Origin: Branchiostoma belcheri
Taxonomy: Eukaryota > Chordata > Leptocardii > Amphioxiformes > Branchiostomatidae
Direction of reading: 5' to 3'
DNA: 64,000 nucleotides
Assembly (NCBI RefSeq): GCF_001625305.1
Contig: NW_017804054.1
Location: 1,346,393-1,410,392 of the forward strand
Part shown: positions 13,625 through 26,700 of the stretch, piece after piece
How positions within the stretch are numbered: position 1 is the first letter of the stretch
How the letters are laid out: the number at the start of each line of letters is the position of its first letter
Program-made: the position numbers and the translations under genes
The notes under the pieces: model-generated
Told to the model about the DNA's origin: nothing
The model's database searches: none
What the model saw: the letters and a program-made list of their open reading frames with translations, nothing else

Positions 13625-15300
13625 GGGTCGTGTGGCCGTGTAATGATCAACACTCATCATGACGTGCAGTGAACTTTCACAAACTTCTGACAGAAAAGTC
13701 TGACGAAGCGCAGATGTGTCCCCGCCTAGTCGGTCACTTCCACCCCGTGCACTTCTTATCTCTGTCCCCATCTCTACCTGTGCTCATCACCGACAATAAC
13801 CTGCCTTTTGTGCCCGAGCAATGTGCCCTCGGAGGAATCCAGTTGTACGTACACGTTTAATTAAACCCACAGACGGCAAGAGTACGTCTAGTCTTACCCA
13901 CCTTCTCATAAATCACAACACACCCTCGTGAACAAAAGAAGTAATACCCGTAAATTATAGCCGATATCTATACGGTATCATATCAAAAACCCATTCAAGT
14001 CTAATATGACGATTTAGTTTGTGATACCTCCACATACACACTGTTCTTTTTTTCAAGATGGCGGCCCTTTGGGAGTCTGTCGTCTGACAATTTTTACGTC
14101 TGACCTACACTGGCAATTACATGTGTCTTGTCAGTGTCAGCTGAGACAAGTACACTTCAGGACTGACATCTGTTTAAATTCAGGTGACACCAAGGGCAGG
14201 GAAGAAGAATGAAATCACCTGAGAGCGGCTCGATAAATGTGTCTCTTCAGGTGTGACCATCTTTATCTCTTCCTCCTATCTATCCGGGCCGACACCCTTT
14301 CTTATTGAACATGTACTGATAGAAAACGTCTTGAAAAATAGCCGATAGCGCCATGAGATAAGTGATGTACCAAGTTTATCAGGATTTGGATGATTGGTAG
14401 AAAACATGCTTATCGTGCTTATATCAGACCTGTGGAGGTCTTGACGGATAACTCCAGAATATGAAGCTAGCACAGAAAGAAATGGCTCTGAGGTTGTACG
14501 GTAAGCTTTCCCGATCCCAAAAGAAACAGACGACCAAGGTAAACCAGCAGGGCAAAGCTTTTAGCGTAACTCTACCTAAAGAAGCCCGGAGGCATACCCC
14601 CACTTCACCGTAACAAAGCCGAGCTCGTCCCGGTAGGTGGGTAGAGAGATTGCCGGGGAGATTTGAAGTAACTCCTTTGTAAACTGGCAAGTAAGCGAAA
14701 ATAAGAGTCACCCATTGAAGGACGTCCTCTGGCAATTTGTTGGGTCTCTGCGTTTTCACCACGGCGGAAAGTAATATCCTAGCGTTATGGTTTGCGGTGT
14801 GTATTGCCGGTGCTTTGGTACTTACTGTACATGTTAACTATGTATTGTCTCAGTATATTCTTTTAATTGCATACTTCAACGTACATAATACAAAAGTCTG
14901 CGAAATAAACTATTATGCTGCTCGTCTTAAAAATACCATTACGTACATCTCTGGGCTAAATCAACAACAAGGCTATCGCTATCATGTATATATCTATGTC
15001 TCTGAGACTTTCCACGTTTTAATGAGAAAACAACACAATTGTACTAATAAAGAATTAAAGAGTTGTAGTACTGTTTAATTCTTTTCTAGTACGTTTAACA
15101 TTCGTATCCTGCCGAACTACACATCGTATCATATAGTCAGAATACCAGTTAGTCCAGGGATGATATGATAAAGGGCCATGTATTGATATGAAATTCACGA
15201 TATATGATAGTGGGGAAATAAAATTAGATTTTGTCAAGAAGTGGGTAAATTCATCTTCCACTGCTCAAAAGAAGAGGTCAAACTAGTTCATCGTTGTAGA

Positions 15301-15355
15301 ATGTAGTATAACGTTAGACGTAGTATAATGTAGCGTAGTATAATGTTAGACGTAG
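15301..15355. repeat. Short minisatellite
   Basis: About three degenerate copies of a 16-18 base unit built around CGTAGTATAATGTTAGA. No other feature is associated with it. Confidence 0.6.
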
Positions 15356-18300
15356 TCTCTCATACCATTGTGCATGTATTTTCTTTTTTTCAAACATGAT
15401 GTTTGTACCTGCAATTAGCCCTCAGGTATGTATTTGCAATAAAATTTCTATAATTTATAAGTCGATTTTAGTGACATCTGTGGCTTGTGGGCATCCTAGC
15501 TTTGTAATGGTTGGGTTTAAGTTTTCGGTACTGTATAGAGAAGACTATCTTGTTGTGGGACGAAGGAAAAACTGAGATATCTACCCAAGTGTGCGCCGTC
15601 CAGCGGCCGTACATGATGGCTGGTACGAGCTGGGGGACGAGATTAAACCTCTGCATTCCTGTCAGACTGACCTGGGAACGAGCTCAGCCGCCGTGCTCTG
15701 CAAACGACAATCAGGTGCATGTGTCACGTGACTTGGTTTTCTCAGATTCTCTTTAAGTTCTGTAACGTTATCATCATTGTGTTTGTTCATGAGAAATTCA
15801 AGGACGTTGATGTTTAATCTTAGCAAGAGCAAGGCGGACAGACTGAAGAATTTTAGCTAGTTTTGTAACTAACGCAAGCAGAACGTGGGAACGAGAAGAA
15901 CGAAGAGGAAGGAAAGGTGTATAGAACATTGAACACTATAGTTGCGGTGACATAAAACTATGATATATTTTTCATACATAGGATTGTTTTTCACAATGTA
16001 ATTTTATCAGATAGCTTTCAGAGAAAGTATGTTCCAGTGTGTTTCATTGCTTCAATCGGATGTGAATGTGTGAACATGGGAGGGAATTAGGAAAATTTCC
16101 ATGGTTTCATTTTCCTCAAAAAGAGTTGTTCTCTCTTCCTCCTCCTGTACTGAAATACTGTTTTAAGCGAACACCCTAAACAAATACAATTAATAGTTAC
16201 AAAGCCGCATTTCTGGACAATAGAAGTACTATACAAAAATACTGTACTTGTAAAATCGATTCGAGTCCTCCCCAGTCACGTTATACGTATCAAAAAGATG
16301 ATTAAAAATCTGCTTTTTGCAAGCATAAAAAACGTACAGTCATGACATATTCTAAAAACAATTGAGTAGCTACCGTGTGTTTTGGGACAACCCCGTTTCT
16401 ATTATTTCTAGACTTGTTTACGACGTAAATTGGAACACCGTTCGGCCTAAACTCACTTCCCCACCCGAGAGAGAGAGTAGACCGTACTCAATTTTGCGGG
16501 GATCAGAGAGTAGATCCTACTCTTCTAGACCTAACCTATCTCTGTGTGTAGCACGGAGGGGCGAGGGAAGCTATCTGATCACACTCTGAGCTGATTAATT
16601 TCACACCAAATCCACAGCCCTCGATTGATTTCCTTGTCTGGGGATCAAGGATGGCTTAGTCCGCAGAAGACGCCTCCAGAACATGAAAGGGGATGAACAA
16701 TCTCCACACATGCCCCTACACGATTTTGTACAGCCTTATTTACGTAATCTCCTACCAGATGTAGCTACAGTTCCTCACTGTGTCAAATACCTTTTCAAGT
16801 TGATCAGTCAATAAAAAGTCAAATGTAGGATCTAGTTCGGTGTTTCAGACTTCTATACTTCTTTCTAGGGTTCCTACTTTTGTCTCTTGTCCTCGCCCTA
16901 TCTAGGAAAAGGTATATTTAGTCCCCCAAATACGCCTAAACCGAACCAAACATATGCTCGGAGATTAAATTTAGGACAGAGACGTGGTTAACTTAATGAA
17001 AGAGACAGAGACGTAAGTAACTTGATCAAAGAAACTCGACTTTTCATGTTCTTTTCCTAAAATCGACTGTAGTTACATTGGCTAAGACTCACCGCAACTG
17101 TTTTGGTACATGTTTTTCTTTCAAACCTACTTCCTAAGTGGTCTATAATCCAAGAGGCCGTGAGCTTTCCAAGAAGCGACCGTGGAGTAACCACAAGAGT
17201 ACGTAGTGTCTGCAATACCAAGGCCAAAGGGGAAGCTAGGGTAAGAAACAATTTAGGGATGGATCACTGATGAGGTACTAGTAGATGTAGTGATGACCGT
17301 ACAAAATGAAATCTTTCTGTCTGGAGTTGCCCCTCAACCCCCTATCGGCTGTTATCGAAAAAATACTAGTATTCAGGAGACTAACTCTGTTTAACTAAAT
17401 TTGCATGTATCAGTTTGACAGTTTGAAAATAAAATAATGCTATTGGTAAACTATCATGCAACTAACTAGTACGTCAAAGTATGTTTTCAGTATTTCCAAC
17501 GGACGTAAGAACGTGCAGAAACCAGAACGAGAAACCGCTTCCCCGACCACTCGCGTGGACATGTCCTTGGTGCTGAACGTGCCATCCGCTGTATATCAGC
17601 AATAGTATACTGTACTCCTTTCTATGTGTCACAACTTTTCTTTCTTCGTCGCGTGTGGAAACACAAAACAGACTTCCAAATCAAATTTGTTGTAGAATTC
17701 ATTACATAAGTGGATTATTCACAGCTAATAATAAACCCACAAGTCGAGAATACTTCTCACACAAATAAGAGAGTAACACTGCCACCTCGCGTGACCGGCC
17801 TATTCTGTCCTGCACACATCGTTTTAGCCACCTGTCAATCTAGAAGCCACAATGAGGGCTTTGTGTGTATTGTTTCAGTCTGTGTATGGGGACTTTATAT
17901 TGCGGTTTGTTTTGACTTACACACAATGAGATCCTGTTTTCAGGGTTCTTGGAAATACAGAACTATTCTTTTTTCTGTGTCTGGGGTAGAAGGATAACTA
18001 ACGCCCCCATGCGGCCAGCAATGTTCAACGTTACCTCCTTTTATGTTTTACAGTGTTCTATGTCTTCACTTTTGAACAGGTATGATCTTTATCATTTTAA
18101 CCCAGGAGACTTAAACATCCCTACCAAGTAAAAGGAGTTAACAAAGGAATAATTTACGATGTATTGTTTTCATAACCCTGTGGTGTGCATGTGACAGATA
18201 TATTGACATGTGACCTGTGTTGAGCCTTTCTCTAACATAACGCATTAGTATTGTCCGTTTTCCTCAGGAATCCTCGCGTACTTCCCGCCAAAAGTCGTGA

Positions 18301-19392
18301 ACGTACACAAAGCATCACCTCATGTTAACTGACGGCTTGTATTGTGGCAACAGCCTGTATATCGTGTACTTTGTTGCGTTATTTCCAAATTCGCGTGCTT
18401 AGAGCAAGCCATGGGATATCATAATGAACTTACATACTACACCTGCCAGCTTCAATAACAATATACAAGATATCATATTTCACTTAAAAATGGAAGGAAT
18501 TTCTTACTAGAAATCCCTAAAATCTCGTGCCTTTTTGTTGCATTTGCACTTTAATTCCTATGATGAATTGGCACACGAGGTGTCACCTTCCAAGGCACGA
18601 TATGTCAGAATTTCTACTTGTAACTTAGTAAACAAGAATGACAATTGAGGTCAACATGACTTCAACACGGCTATGAGCCGTTTAGAATGGAAAAATCGTT
18701 AGATTTAGCCTGGAAAAGGCGCATAAAACCAGCACGTTCTTGCCGTAAACCATTATAGAAATGGGGCCGTGGAAAGGGCCGGTTGACCAGGCTACTGCTC
18801 GTAGTCGTAAGAATATACGCATTGAAAATGTTTGCAAACTGAAATTTTATATTAAAAGGGTGACTTCAAGTGATTCAATGTCTACCAACAATATTTCTAT
18901 TTTCAAATTTTCATGACTATTCGTTATATGAAAACGAAGTGCCATGCAGCTTTAGACTATTTCACGAATTTTTCACAGTCGTGTATGGGAATGTGTATCA
19001 TGTTGGCTATGAATAAGACCTGGAAAAGTGTGCTGTGTATACAGTATGGTAGGTTGTAATTCGTTGTAATTGAAATACTAAAATACCATGCATGAAATAT
19101 AGAAAAAGTAGCTCGTTACGCTTTGATAGTCCATACAACTTACTTGTAGTAACTTGGAAAATGCTAGTCATTGATAAATGAAAGTAAGAATACGTTTTTA
19201 GTGTCATATATTTTGCCCTTGATATTTGTTACTCTACAAAATGAAATATAGCGGTAAAAAATTCTGCCGGGCGATTTTAAACATTTGGGATGTGGAGAAT
19301 TTCACTATCCTGTAACATACCCTGTAACACAAGACAAATAAAACTTACTTTTAATTTCTCATACCTACGTTATTTAAGAGCATTTGAAGGTA

Positions 19393-20121
19393 GAGTCAAT
19401 TCCGCGTCACCGAGTGGGTTGTTATTGTCATTATTTAGAAATGTTTTGAATTCTTTGTAATTGTTTGTCTAAGAAATTTCATAATTTGGAAATATTTTGA
19501 ACATCATGTCAATATTCTAAATAATTCCCTGGTTTTCTAAAACGTTTGAAATATTCCTGATGTGGATTATGACATTTCCAATAGTTTCTAAATATTTCTA
19601 ACAGCACTCTACAATTTTTTACCATTATTTCGAATTATTTCTAACATTTTGTAAATAGGTCAGTGGGATGGGAAGGAAGTAATTCACACATCCCTGTGGA
19701 GTACAGGGTAGACTGCCTGGGCGTCATGCATTGATGCCTTACAACAAAAGAGCCACCAGTGTCCAGCAGTGAAATCTAAAAATATACAGAGGAAGACAGA
19801 AGAGTAGGATTAGCACCTACTTTTATGGAGGCAATTACCCACATCTACCATTTGGTTATTTGTTTGAAATAGTTCTAAATATTTCGAATTGTGAAAGAAA
19901 CACATGGGTAGTTCAAATTTATTCTAAAGAAAGAGATCTTTGTACAGTCACATTCAAAATGTTTCAGAAATATATAAATGAATTCAAATATATTCAAATT
20001 TTCATTTTCAAAATTTTGAAAAATTTAGAACTTTTGTTACTGGGGTATTCTTTTCTTCTAAATAATTCAAACGTATTAGAAACATGGAGAAAAAACCCAC
20101 TCGGTGACGCGGAATGGGCTC
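19393..20121. mobile_element. Non-autonomous TIR transposon, present in one copy only
   Basis: The left end GAGTCAATTCCGCGTCACC matches the reverse complement of the right end (GAGCCCATTCCGCGTCACC) and continues through CGAGTGGGTT, giving about 28-30 bp terminal inverted repeats. It is flanked by TA on both sides (19391-19392 and 20122-20123). The allelic copy has a single intact site gaaggTAtacct at 22797-22808, so this is a 729-bp insertion with a TA target duplication. The interior is very AT-rich with many AATATTT/GAAAT-type words and no transposase. A TA target fits Tc1/mariner-type mobilisation, though other superfamilies also use TA. Confidence 0.9.
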
Positions 20122-20500
20122 TATACCTAAAAAAAAAACTTTGTCATTTGAAAATATTTACCACATTTTCATTCCACATCAGTGGAATCGGAATTCTAAA
20201 AAGTAAAATCAACAATACCTTAAACAAAAAAAACTAAAAAAAAACTTTTAAAAATCATCAAGGCCGATGATGGACTTACTGAAACGCACAAACTCCAAAC
20301 TGCCCCCAAATGGTAACTTACGATATCCTATTTTACCACTCCAAGCGATCAATGATAAAGAATTCTATCTTCATTTGCCGCCCAAGGCAAATCAATTTTA
20401 TGAGCAGGAAGGAATATAGCATAAGAATAATAAATCAGCCTCCAATATTTTCCTGTAGTAGTTTTTCTTACCTAAAAAGAGCGTACTCCGTAGTTCTTAC

Positions 20501-20700
20501 CTGTGTGCTGTGGTGTGAGACTAGAGTAGTGAGGTGAGGGGGCTGGACTCTGGTTTGCTCGCCGCTGTTGCCGCTGGTCTTCCCGCTGATGACAGTCTAT
20601 CCCGCCCGGTCGTCAGACGTCTAAAGCCTGCAATGAGCAACCCCAAATAGAACCAGTCAGAAAAACATTGAATTCTTATCCCAGAGCCACGGACGGGATT
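20501..20700 (-). other. Candidate 5' (non-coding) exon with strong donor, copy 1
   Basis: On the minus strand the sequence ...CACACAG|GTAAGAACTA gives a near-consensus splice donor, with the exon ending at 20501. The sequence upstream of it is CpG-rich and nearly identical in the two haplotype copies. The exon's 5' limit is not defined; 20700 is a guess. It could be a 5' UTR exon spliced to the acceptor at 3912, which would give an intron of about 16.6 kb. No start codon in a long frame is seen, so a coding role is not proposed. Confidence 0.35.
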
Positions 20701-21035
20701 ATGACGGGGTACTTTCCCCTTATACCCGGTATATCCTGATTTCGCGTCACATGTTATGAGAAAGCTAGGCCGGATTTACACGCCATAAGCTAGCCAGCAT
20801 TCTCCCCCAGCGAAGTTGATTATCTCCCGACGAGACTTTATTATTTAGGCCCGGGATTTCACGATATCGAGGAAGAATATATCTTGGTGATTCCCTCCTC
20901 TATTTTCCTAAGCTGGGGGACTTCGGGGGATCCGAGGCTTGGCTCCGGGGAGACTATGTGAATCACAATAGGCCAAAGTTGCGCCGAAGCCGTTTAGACG
21001 GGACAATTTTTCTTCATTACGAACAGACAATCCTG

Positions 21036-21055
21036 NNNNNNNNNNNNNNNNNNNN
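21036..21055. other. Assembly gap (20 Ns)
   Basis: A run of 20 unknown bases. Its ends coincide exactly with the boundaries of the two long direct repeats, so it is likely a placeholder of arbitrary size joining two overlapping contigs. Confidence 0.98.
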
Positions 21056-23709
21056 TCACAACTTTTCTTTCTTCGTCGCGTGTGGAAACACAAAACAGAC
21101 TTCCAAATCAAATTTGTTGTAGAATTCATTACATAAGTGGATTATTCACAGCTAATAATAAACCCACAAGTCGAGAATACTTCTCACACAAATAAGAGAG
21201 TAACACTGCCACCTCGCGTGACCGGCCTATTCTGTCCTGCACACATCGTTTTAGCCACCTGTCAATCTAGAAGCCACAATGAGGGCTTTGTGTGTATTGT
21301 TTCAGTCTGTGTATGGGGACTTTATATTGCGGTTTGTTTTGACTTACACACAATGAGATCCTGTTTTCAGGGTTCTTGGAAATACAGAACTATTCTTTTT
21401 CTGTGTCTGGGGTAGAAGGATAACTAACGCCCCCATGCGGCCAGCAATGTTCAACGTTACCTCCTTTTATGTTTTACAGTGTTCTATGTCTTCACTTTTG
21501 AACAGGTATGATCTTTATCATTTTAACCCAGAGACTTAACATCCCTACCAAGTAAAGGAGTTAACAAAGGAATAATTTACGATGTATTGTTTTCATAACC
21601 CTGTGGTGTGCATGTGACAGATATATTGACATGTGACCTGTGTTGAGCCTTTCTCTAACATAACGCATTAGTATTGTCCGTTTTCCTCAGGAATCCTCGC
21701 GTACTTCCCGCCAAAAGTCGTGAACGTACACAAAGCATCACCTCATGTTAACTGACGGCTTGTATTGTGGCTACAGCCTGTATATCGTGTACTTTGTTGC
21801 GTTATTTCCAAATTCGCGTGCTTAGAGCAAGCCATGGGATATCATAATGAACTTACATACTACACCTGCCAGCTTCAATAACAATATACAAGATATCATA
21901 TTTCACTTAAAAATGGAAGGAATTTCTTACTAGAAATCCCTCAAATCTCGTGCCTTTTTGTTGCATTTGCACTTTAATTCCTATGATGAATTGGCACACG
22001 AGGTGTCACCTTCCAAGGCACGATATGTTAGAATTTCTACTTGTAACTTAGTAAACAAGAATGACAATTGAGGTCAACATGACGTCAACACGACTAGGGC
22101 TAGTTTAAAATGGAAAAATCGTTAGAGGTAGCCTGGAAAAGGCGCGTAAAACCAGCACGTTCTTGCCGTAAACCATTATAGAAATGAGGCCGTGGAAAGG
22201 GCCGGTTGACCAGGCTACCATACGCGTAGTCGAACATATGCATTGAAAATGTTTGCAAACTGAAATTTTATATTGAAAGGGTGACTTCAAGTGATTCAAT
22301 GTCTACCAACAATATTTTAATTTTCAAATTTTCATGAATATTCGTTATATGAAAACGAAGTGCAGCTTTAGACTATTTCACGAATTTTTCACAGTCGTGT
22401 ATGGGAATGTGTATCGCGTTGGTTATGAATAAGACCTGGAAAAGTGTGCTGTGTATACAGTATGGTAGGTTGTAATTCGTTGTAATTAAAATACCATGAA
22501 ATATAGAAAAAGTAGCTCATTATGCTTTGATAGTGCATACAACTTACGTGTAGTACTAGTAACTTGGAAAATGCTAGTCATTGATAAATAAAATTAAGTA
22601 AGAATACGTTTAGTGTCATATTTTGTCTTTGATATTTGTTACCCTACAAAATGAAATATGGCGGTAAAAAATTCTGCCGGGCGATTTTTAAACATTTGGG
22701 ATGTGGGGAATTTCACTATCCTGTAACATACCCTGTAACACATGTCAAATAAAACTTACTTTTAATTTCTCATACCTACGTTATTTAAGAGCATTTGAAG
22801 GTATACCTACAAATCTTTCTCATTTGCAAATATTTACCACATTTTCATTACACATTAATGGAATCGGAATTCTAAAAAAGTCAAATCAACAATACCTAAA
22901 AACAAAAACCTAAAAAAAAAACTTAAAAAAATCACCAAGGCCTTATGGACTTACTGAAACGCACAAACTCCAAACTGCCCCCAAATGGTAACTTACGATA
23001 TCCTATTTTACCACTCCAAGCGATCAATGATAAAGAATTCTATCTTCATTTGCCGCCCAAGGCAAATCAATTTTATGAGCAGGAAGGAATATAGCATAAG
23101 AATAATAAATCAGCCTCCAATATTTTCCTGTAGAGTTTTACTTCCTAAAAAGAGCGTACTCCGTAGTTCTTACCTGTGTGCTGTGGGGTAAGACTAGAGT
23201 AGTGAGGTGAGGGGGCTGGACTCTGGTTTGCTCGCCGCTGTTGCCGCTGGTCTTCCCGCTGATGACAGTCTATCCCGCCCGGTCGTCAGACGTCTAAAGC
23301 CTGCAATGAGCAACCCCAAATAGAACCAGTCAGAAAAACATTGAATTCTTTATCCCAGAGCCACGGACGGGATTATGACGGGGTACTTTCCCCTTATACC
23401 CGGTATATCCTGATTTCGCGTCACATGTTATGAGAAAGCTAGGCCGGATTTACACGCCATAAGCTAGCCAGCATTCTCCCCCAGCGAAGTTGATTATCTC
23501 CCGACGAGACTTTATTATTTAGGCCCGGGATTTCACGATATCAAGGAAGAATATATCTTGGTGATTCCCTCCTCTATTTTCCTAAGCTGGGGGACTACGG
23601 GGGATCCGAGGCTTGGCTCCGGGGAGACTATGTGAATCACAATAGGCCAAAGTTGCGCCGAAGCCGTTTAGACGGGACAATTTTTCTTCATTACGAACAG
23701 ACAATCCTG
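21056..23709. repeat. Long direct repeat, copy 2 (probable haplotype B start of contig)
   Basis: This is the counterpart of 17629-21035. It begins with the same TCACAACTTTTCTTTC and ends with GAACAGACAATCCTG, after which unique sequence follows. It lacks the 729-bp transposon and has an intact TA site at 22802-22803. Differences from copy 1 are small indels and base changes, for example the segment around 22094-22110 against 18672-18690. This is consistent with allelic divergence in a very polymorphic species. Confidence 0.9.
23174..23373 (-). other. Candidate 5' exon with strong donor, copy 2
   Basis: This is the allelic counterpart of the candidate at 20501. The donor CACACAG|GTAAGAACTA is intact at 23174/23173, although the exon body differs by a base or two nearby. 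Preservation of the splice donor in both copies is mild support only, because the whole segment is almost identical. The 5' limit is undefined. Confidence 0.3.
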
Positions 23710-26700
23710 TACATTATGTTTCCACTGAGCAACACACCCCTAACGGGTGTACCATTCATGTTGTTGTTATATCCTGAACTTCTGCTTCTTTTTGTGTTTG
23801 TTCTGTCGACAAACATGACTTAAGTCGCCCGATTATACCGAAAATCCGCCCATACAAGTCAAGTCTCTGTACCCTACACAGAGAGCAGAACGTGTCGTTA
23901 TGTAACTAAGTATTGAGCGGTGACTACGTAATCTGTATCTACAACAGCTTGTTAACATTTATCACCATCATGCAGGGACAGTCAAGTCGGTTAATCATCA
24001 TAAAACCATCAACTTTTCGTATCGGAAAAAGTTCCGATACGAGGCGGCACGCAGGTGTCAGGAAGCGGCGGGGAATTCAGTCGGATTACCGCGCGATTAT
24101 TATGATTAACAAATCATTTCGGTTTGGATCGAACGTTAGCAGAAGATGAATTTTACTATGTGACTCTCGGGTGTGATGATCTATACCGGACCTTTGTGAT
24201 AACGAAAGAAAACCATACACTATTCAATATAATGTAAAACATACTGAATTTGAATTATATAAAACATAAGTTTGACTGATTATTTTTACAGCATTAAAAC
24301 GTAAAGATTTTACAGCATTAAGATAACCAAACCTTTTCATGCCTTGGAAAGTGCAGTCAACGCTAGTATTATACTACAATCTCCCTCCAGGTGACTTGAA
24401 GAAATACTTAAGGCAAGACTAACACTACAGGATTTGAGAAGTCTTTGGTGAAGATAAGATGGGGGAAAGCCATCTTCAGGGCATCATGGTCGGCATTACT
24501 GTTCGTGCGAGACAGATACACCTGTCTGACGCGTAAGCTTTAAGAACAGACGGACTTGTGTCGTCAACCTTGGTGCTGAACTGAAACTATTCTGACCATT
24601 TTTGTCTTTTTTTCTTGACCATCTGTGTCAGTGTTCTGGGATCGATATCTACGGTAGGTATTCCCAATTGATGATTAGTTCCCATCTCATCGACTTCGGC
24701 GTAACTTTTTTTATCAGATAAACGAAAGAAACGACTGGCGTCAAAACCGTAACACGCTATTCGGTGTTAACGATAGGTAAAACAAGTAAAATGCTCCTAA
24801 AGTCGCCGATGACAGAACGTATACATTTTAGAGGTAAACAGATAGCCAGGTGTGTTTTCATTGTTACGACAGGTGTGCCACATTGTCACTGTCACTTATC
24901 GTTTCCACATGCTGAAGAACTCATGCGGACGTTATATTCCACACGAAGCTAGCTATTGATGTGCACGAAGCTACACCGTTTCAACTGGCTTTACGTACAG
25001 CTTCGGTTGGAGTTTCACAGAATAACAATTAATGTGTCCGTATTTCTCGTGCTCTGTGTGCAGGACAGTGAATTCCTGCGTGCGGACGGGCCCCATATTT
25101 CACGAGACCTTGTCTCATACGACTAGGATCTAGTCGCATCAGTGAAGTTTTCCGTGCGTGAAATTTATCCACGCCTACGAGGATACCCGAAGTTCAAGTC
25201 AGCTTACGTTCTAGGAGAGAACTATTCCCGGTAATCCGACTTGGTCCCGTTATTTATTTCGCTAACGGCTGTTGGGAGACGGGCCACGGAGGCTGATGAA
25301 TGCATCACGTCCAAAAACCAACCAAGGATGGAGGAGAAAGAATGGCGGGCCTTCTGAAAAAGCAAACAAGACGGATCGGAAGGGACAAGGCGATTTTTCA
25401 ACAGCTCAGGTGCGCTGTGTGTTTACATGAGGCCAGGTGCAAGCACCTATTGCGGACGGCATCTTCTCTAATACAGACGATCCTAGGAAAGAAAGCGGCG
25501 AGTCTCATCCTTAAATCTTTAAACACGACCAAGGACAGAGAGTGCATCAGGGAGAGAAGCGAGAAAAGCTAGGAAAATATTTGCCCTAAACCTTCTCTCA
25601 TTTGTGCTAACACCTGGAGATTCACGGGAGGAAAACTGTTTCCAAGACAATAGAGACACCGGGATTTTAAAGATCACTGATCAAAAGTTCGATGCTCCTC
25701 TCCCAAAGCTACAGGACTTGGGAGGAGGTATAGAGCACAGCGAGTCGGATGACTCTCGGATCACGACACGGGCGCTATCAGCTAACTTAGCGTACCGAGC
25801 GGAAACTTTTACTTTGGGAGAAGATATGATGATCTTTAGAGCGAAGTAAGGAGGCGTGATAGGAGCCTTAACTGATAACACCTGGTGTCTTGTCGCTTGG
25901 GCTGCTGGAAAAAAAGCAGTAGCCTAAGAGGCTGAACAATTTACCAGAGGAGTTAGACAAGCAGATACACATCTTAGACTACACATCTGTCTGATCTTTG
26001 TTATAATTTTCTTTAGACATAAAGTCATAGTGGAGCGCAATACTGGAGAAATGTTTGCCATGTTTACTATTCTTCTGTTCATTTTAAAATTACTAGCCAG
26101 AGGTACAGTCAAATAATCCACTTATGAAAATAACATTTGCCACAGGTTCACATATAGTCCCCCTATCTTTCTCTGCTCATCTATACCTTCCTCATCTCTC
26201 CTTTCTCTTCCCGTTCTCTTGTCCGTCCATCTTTACATTTTCCTCCACCGTCCACCACAGACAGATTCCCTCCTGACAAATACATGACAGATCTCCACAA
26301 GTCTTCATCCTTGAACACTGTCAACACTCTGTAAGCCACTTTCCCAATTAACGGTGGCCGCCATCTCCCCACACCGCAAAAATATCACGTTGTTACTTTG
26401 TTTCCCACCGCCGTGGCTCCAGACGACGACAGAGAAGAACAGTGTGCCGGACTATAATAGTCAACTTGGCGGTCAAGTTTAACCAACTAATTGGCTCCCT
26501 CCCTACGTTCGAAACCCCTCCTCACAGCAGGAGATTGATCTATCGTGCTCTGGACTGATTTTAGAAATGCTTGTTAGTGTGTTAATTTGTGGCAGTGGGT
26601 TTTAGCGTGCTTTAACGTGACATTCACCGCAGCACAGGTGTGCAGTAGGACTGGAAGTGGTGATGGAGACAGCGGGAAAAAGAACCGCCATGATGGTTCT

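Larger units (their letters stand above)
3912..17628. other. Gene-free CpG-rich intergenic or long-intron DNA
   Basis: No exon is supported apart from a weak candidate near 13.46 kb. It contains one foldback MITE (6775-6962), a short GTT repeat (7467-7502) and a small minisatellite (15301-15355). CpG is not depleted: by eye there are about 45-50 CpG dinucleotides between 10001 and 11000. Unmethylated, gene-poor DNA next to a possible transcription-factor gene is where distal regulatory elements would be expected, but none can be identified from one sequence. If the candidate exon near 20.5 kb is spliced to the exon at 3911, this whole stretch is its intron. Confidence 0.5.
17629..21035. repeat. 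Long direct repeat, copy 1 (probable haplotype A end of contig)
   Basis: This segment repeats at 21056-23709 with only scattered substitutions and small indels, apart from a 729-bp transposon present only here (19393-20121). Copy 1 stops exactly where the run of 20 Ns begins, and copy 2 starts exactly where it ends. That is the signature of two overlapping contigs from different haplotypes placed side by side without being merged. A true recent tandem duplication is the alternative. The copy includes a candidate 5' exon on the minus strand near 20.5 kb and a conserved CpG-rich stretch at 20.5-21.0 kb. Confidence 0.9.

Noticed and set aside
17710-17997. Open frame of about 95 codons duplicated at 21137-21415
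   Set aside because: The conservation only reflects the two haplotype copies. A one-base indel near the end breaks the frame between them, and no family is recognised.
25300-25849. Two neighbouring + strand open frames rich in charged residues
   Set aside because: Separated by stops, no acceptor/donor pair joins them in frame, and no known motif is present.
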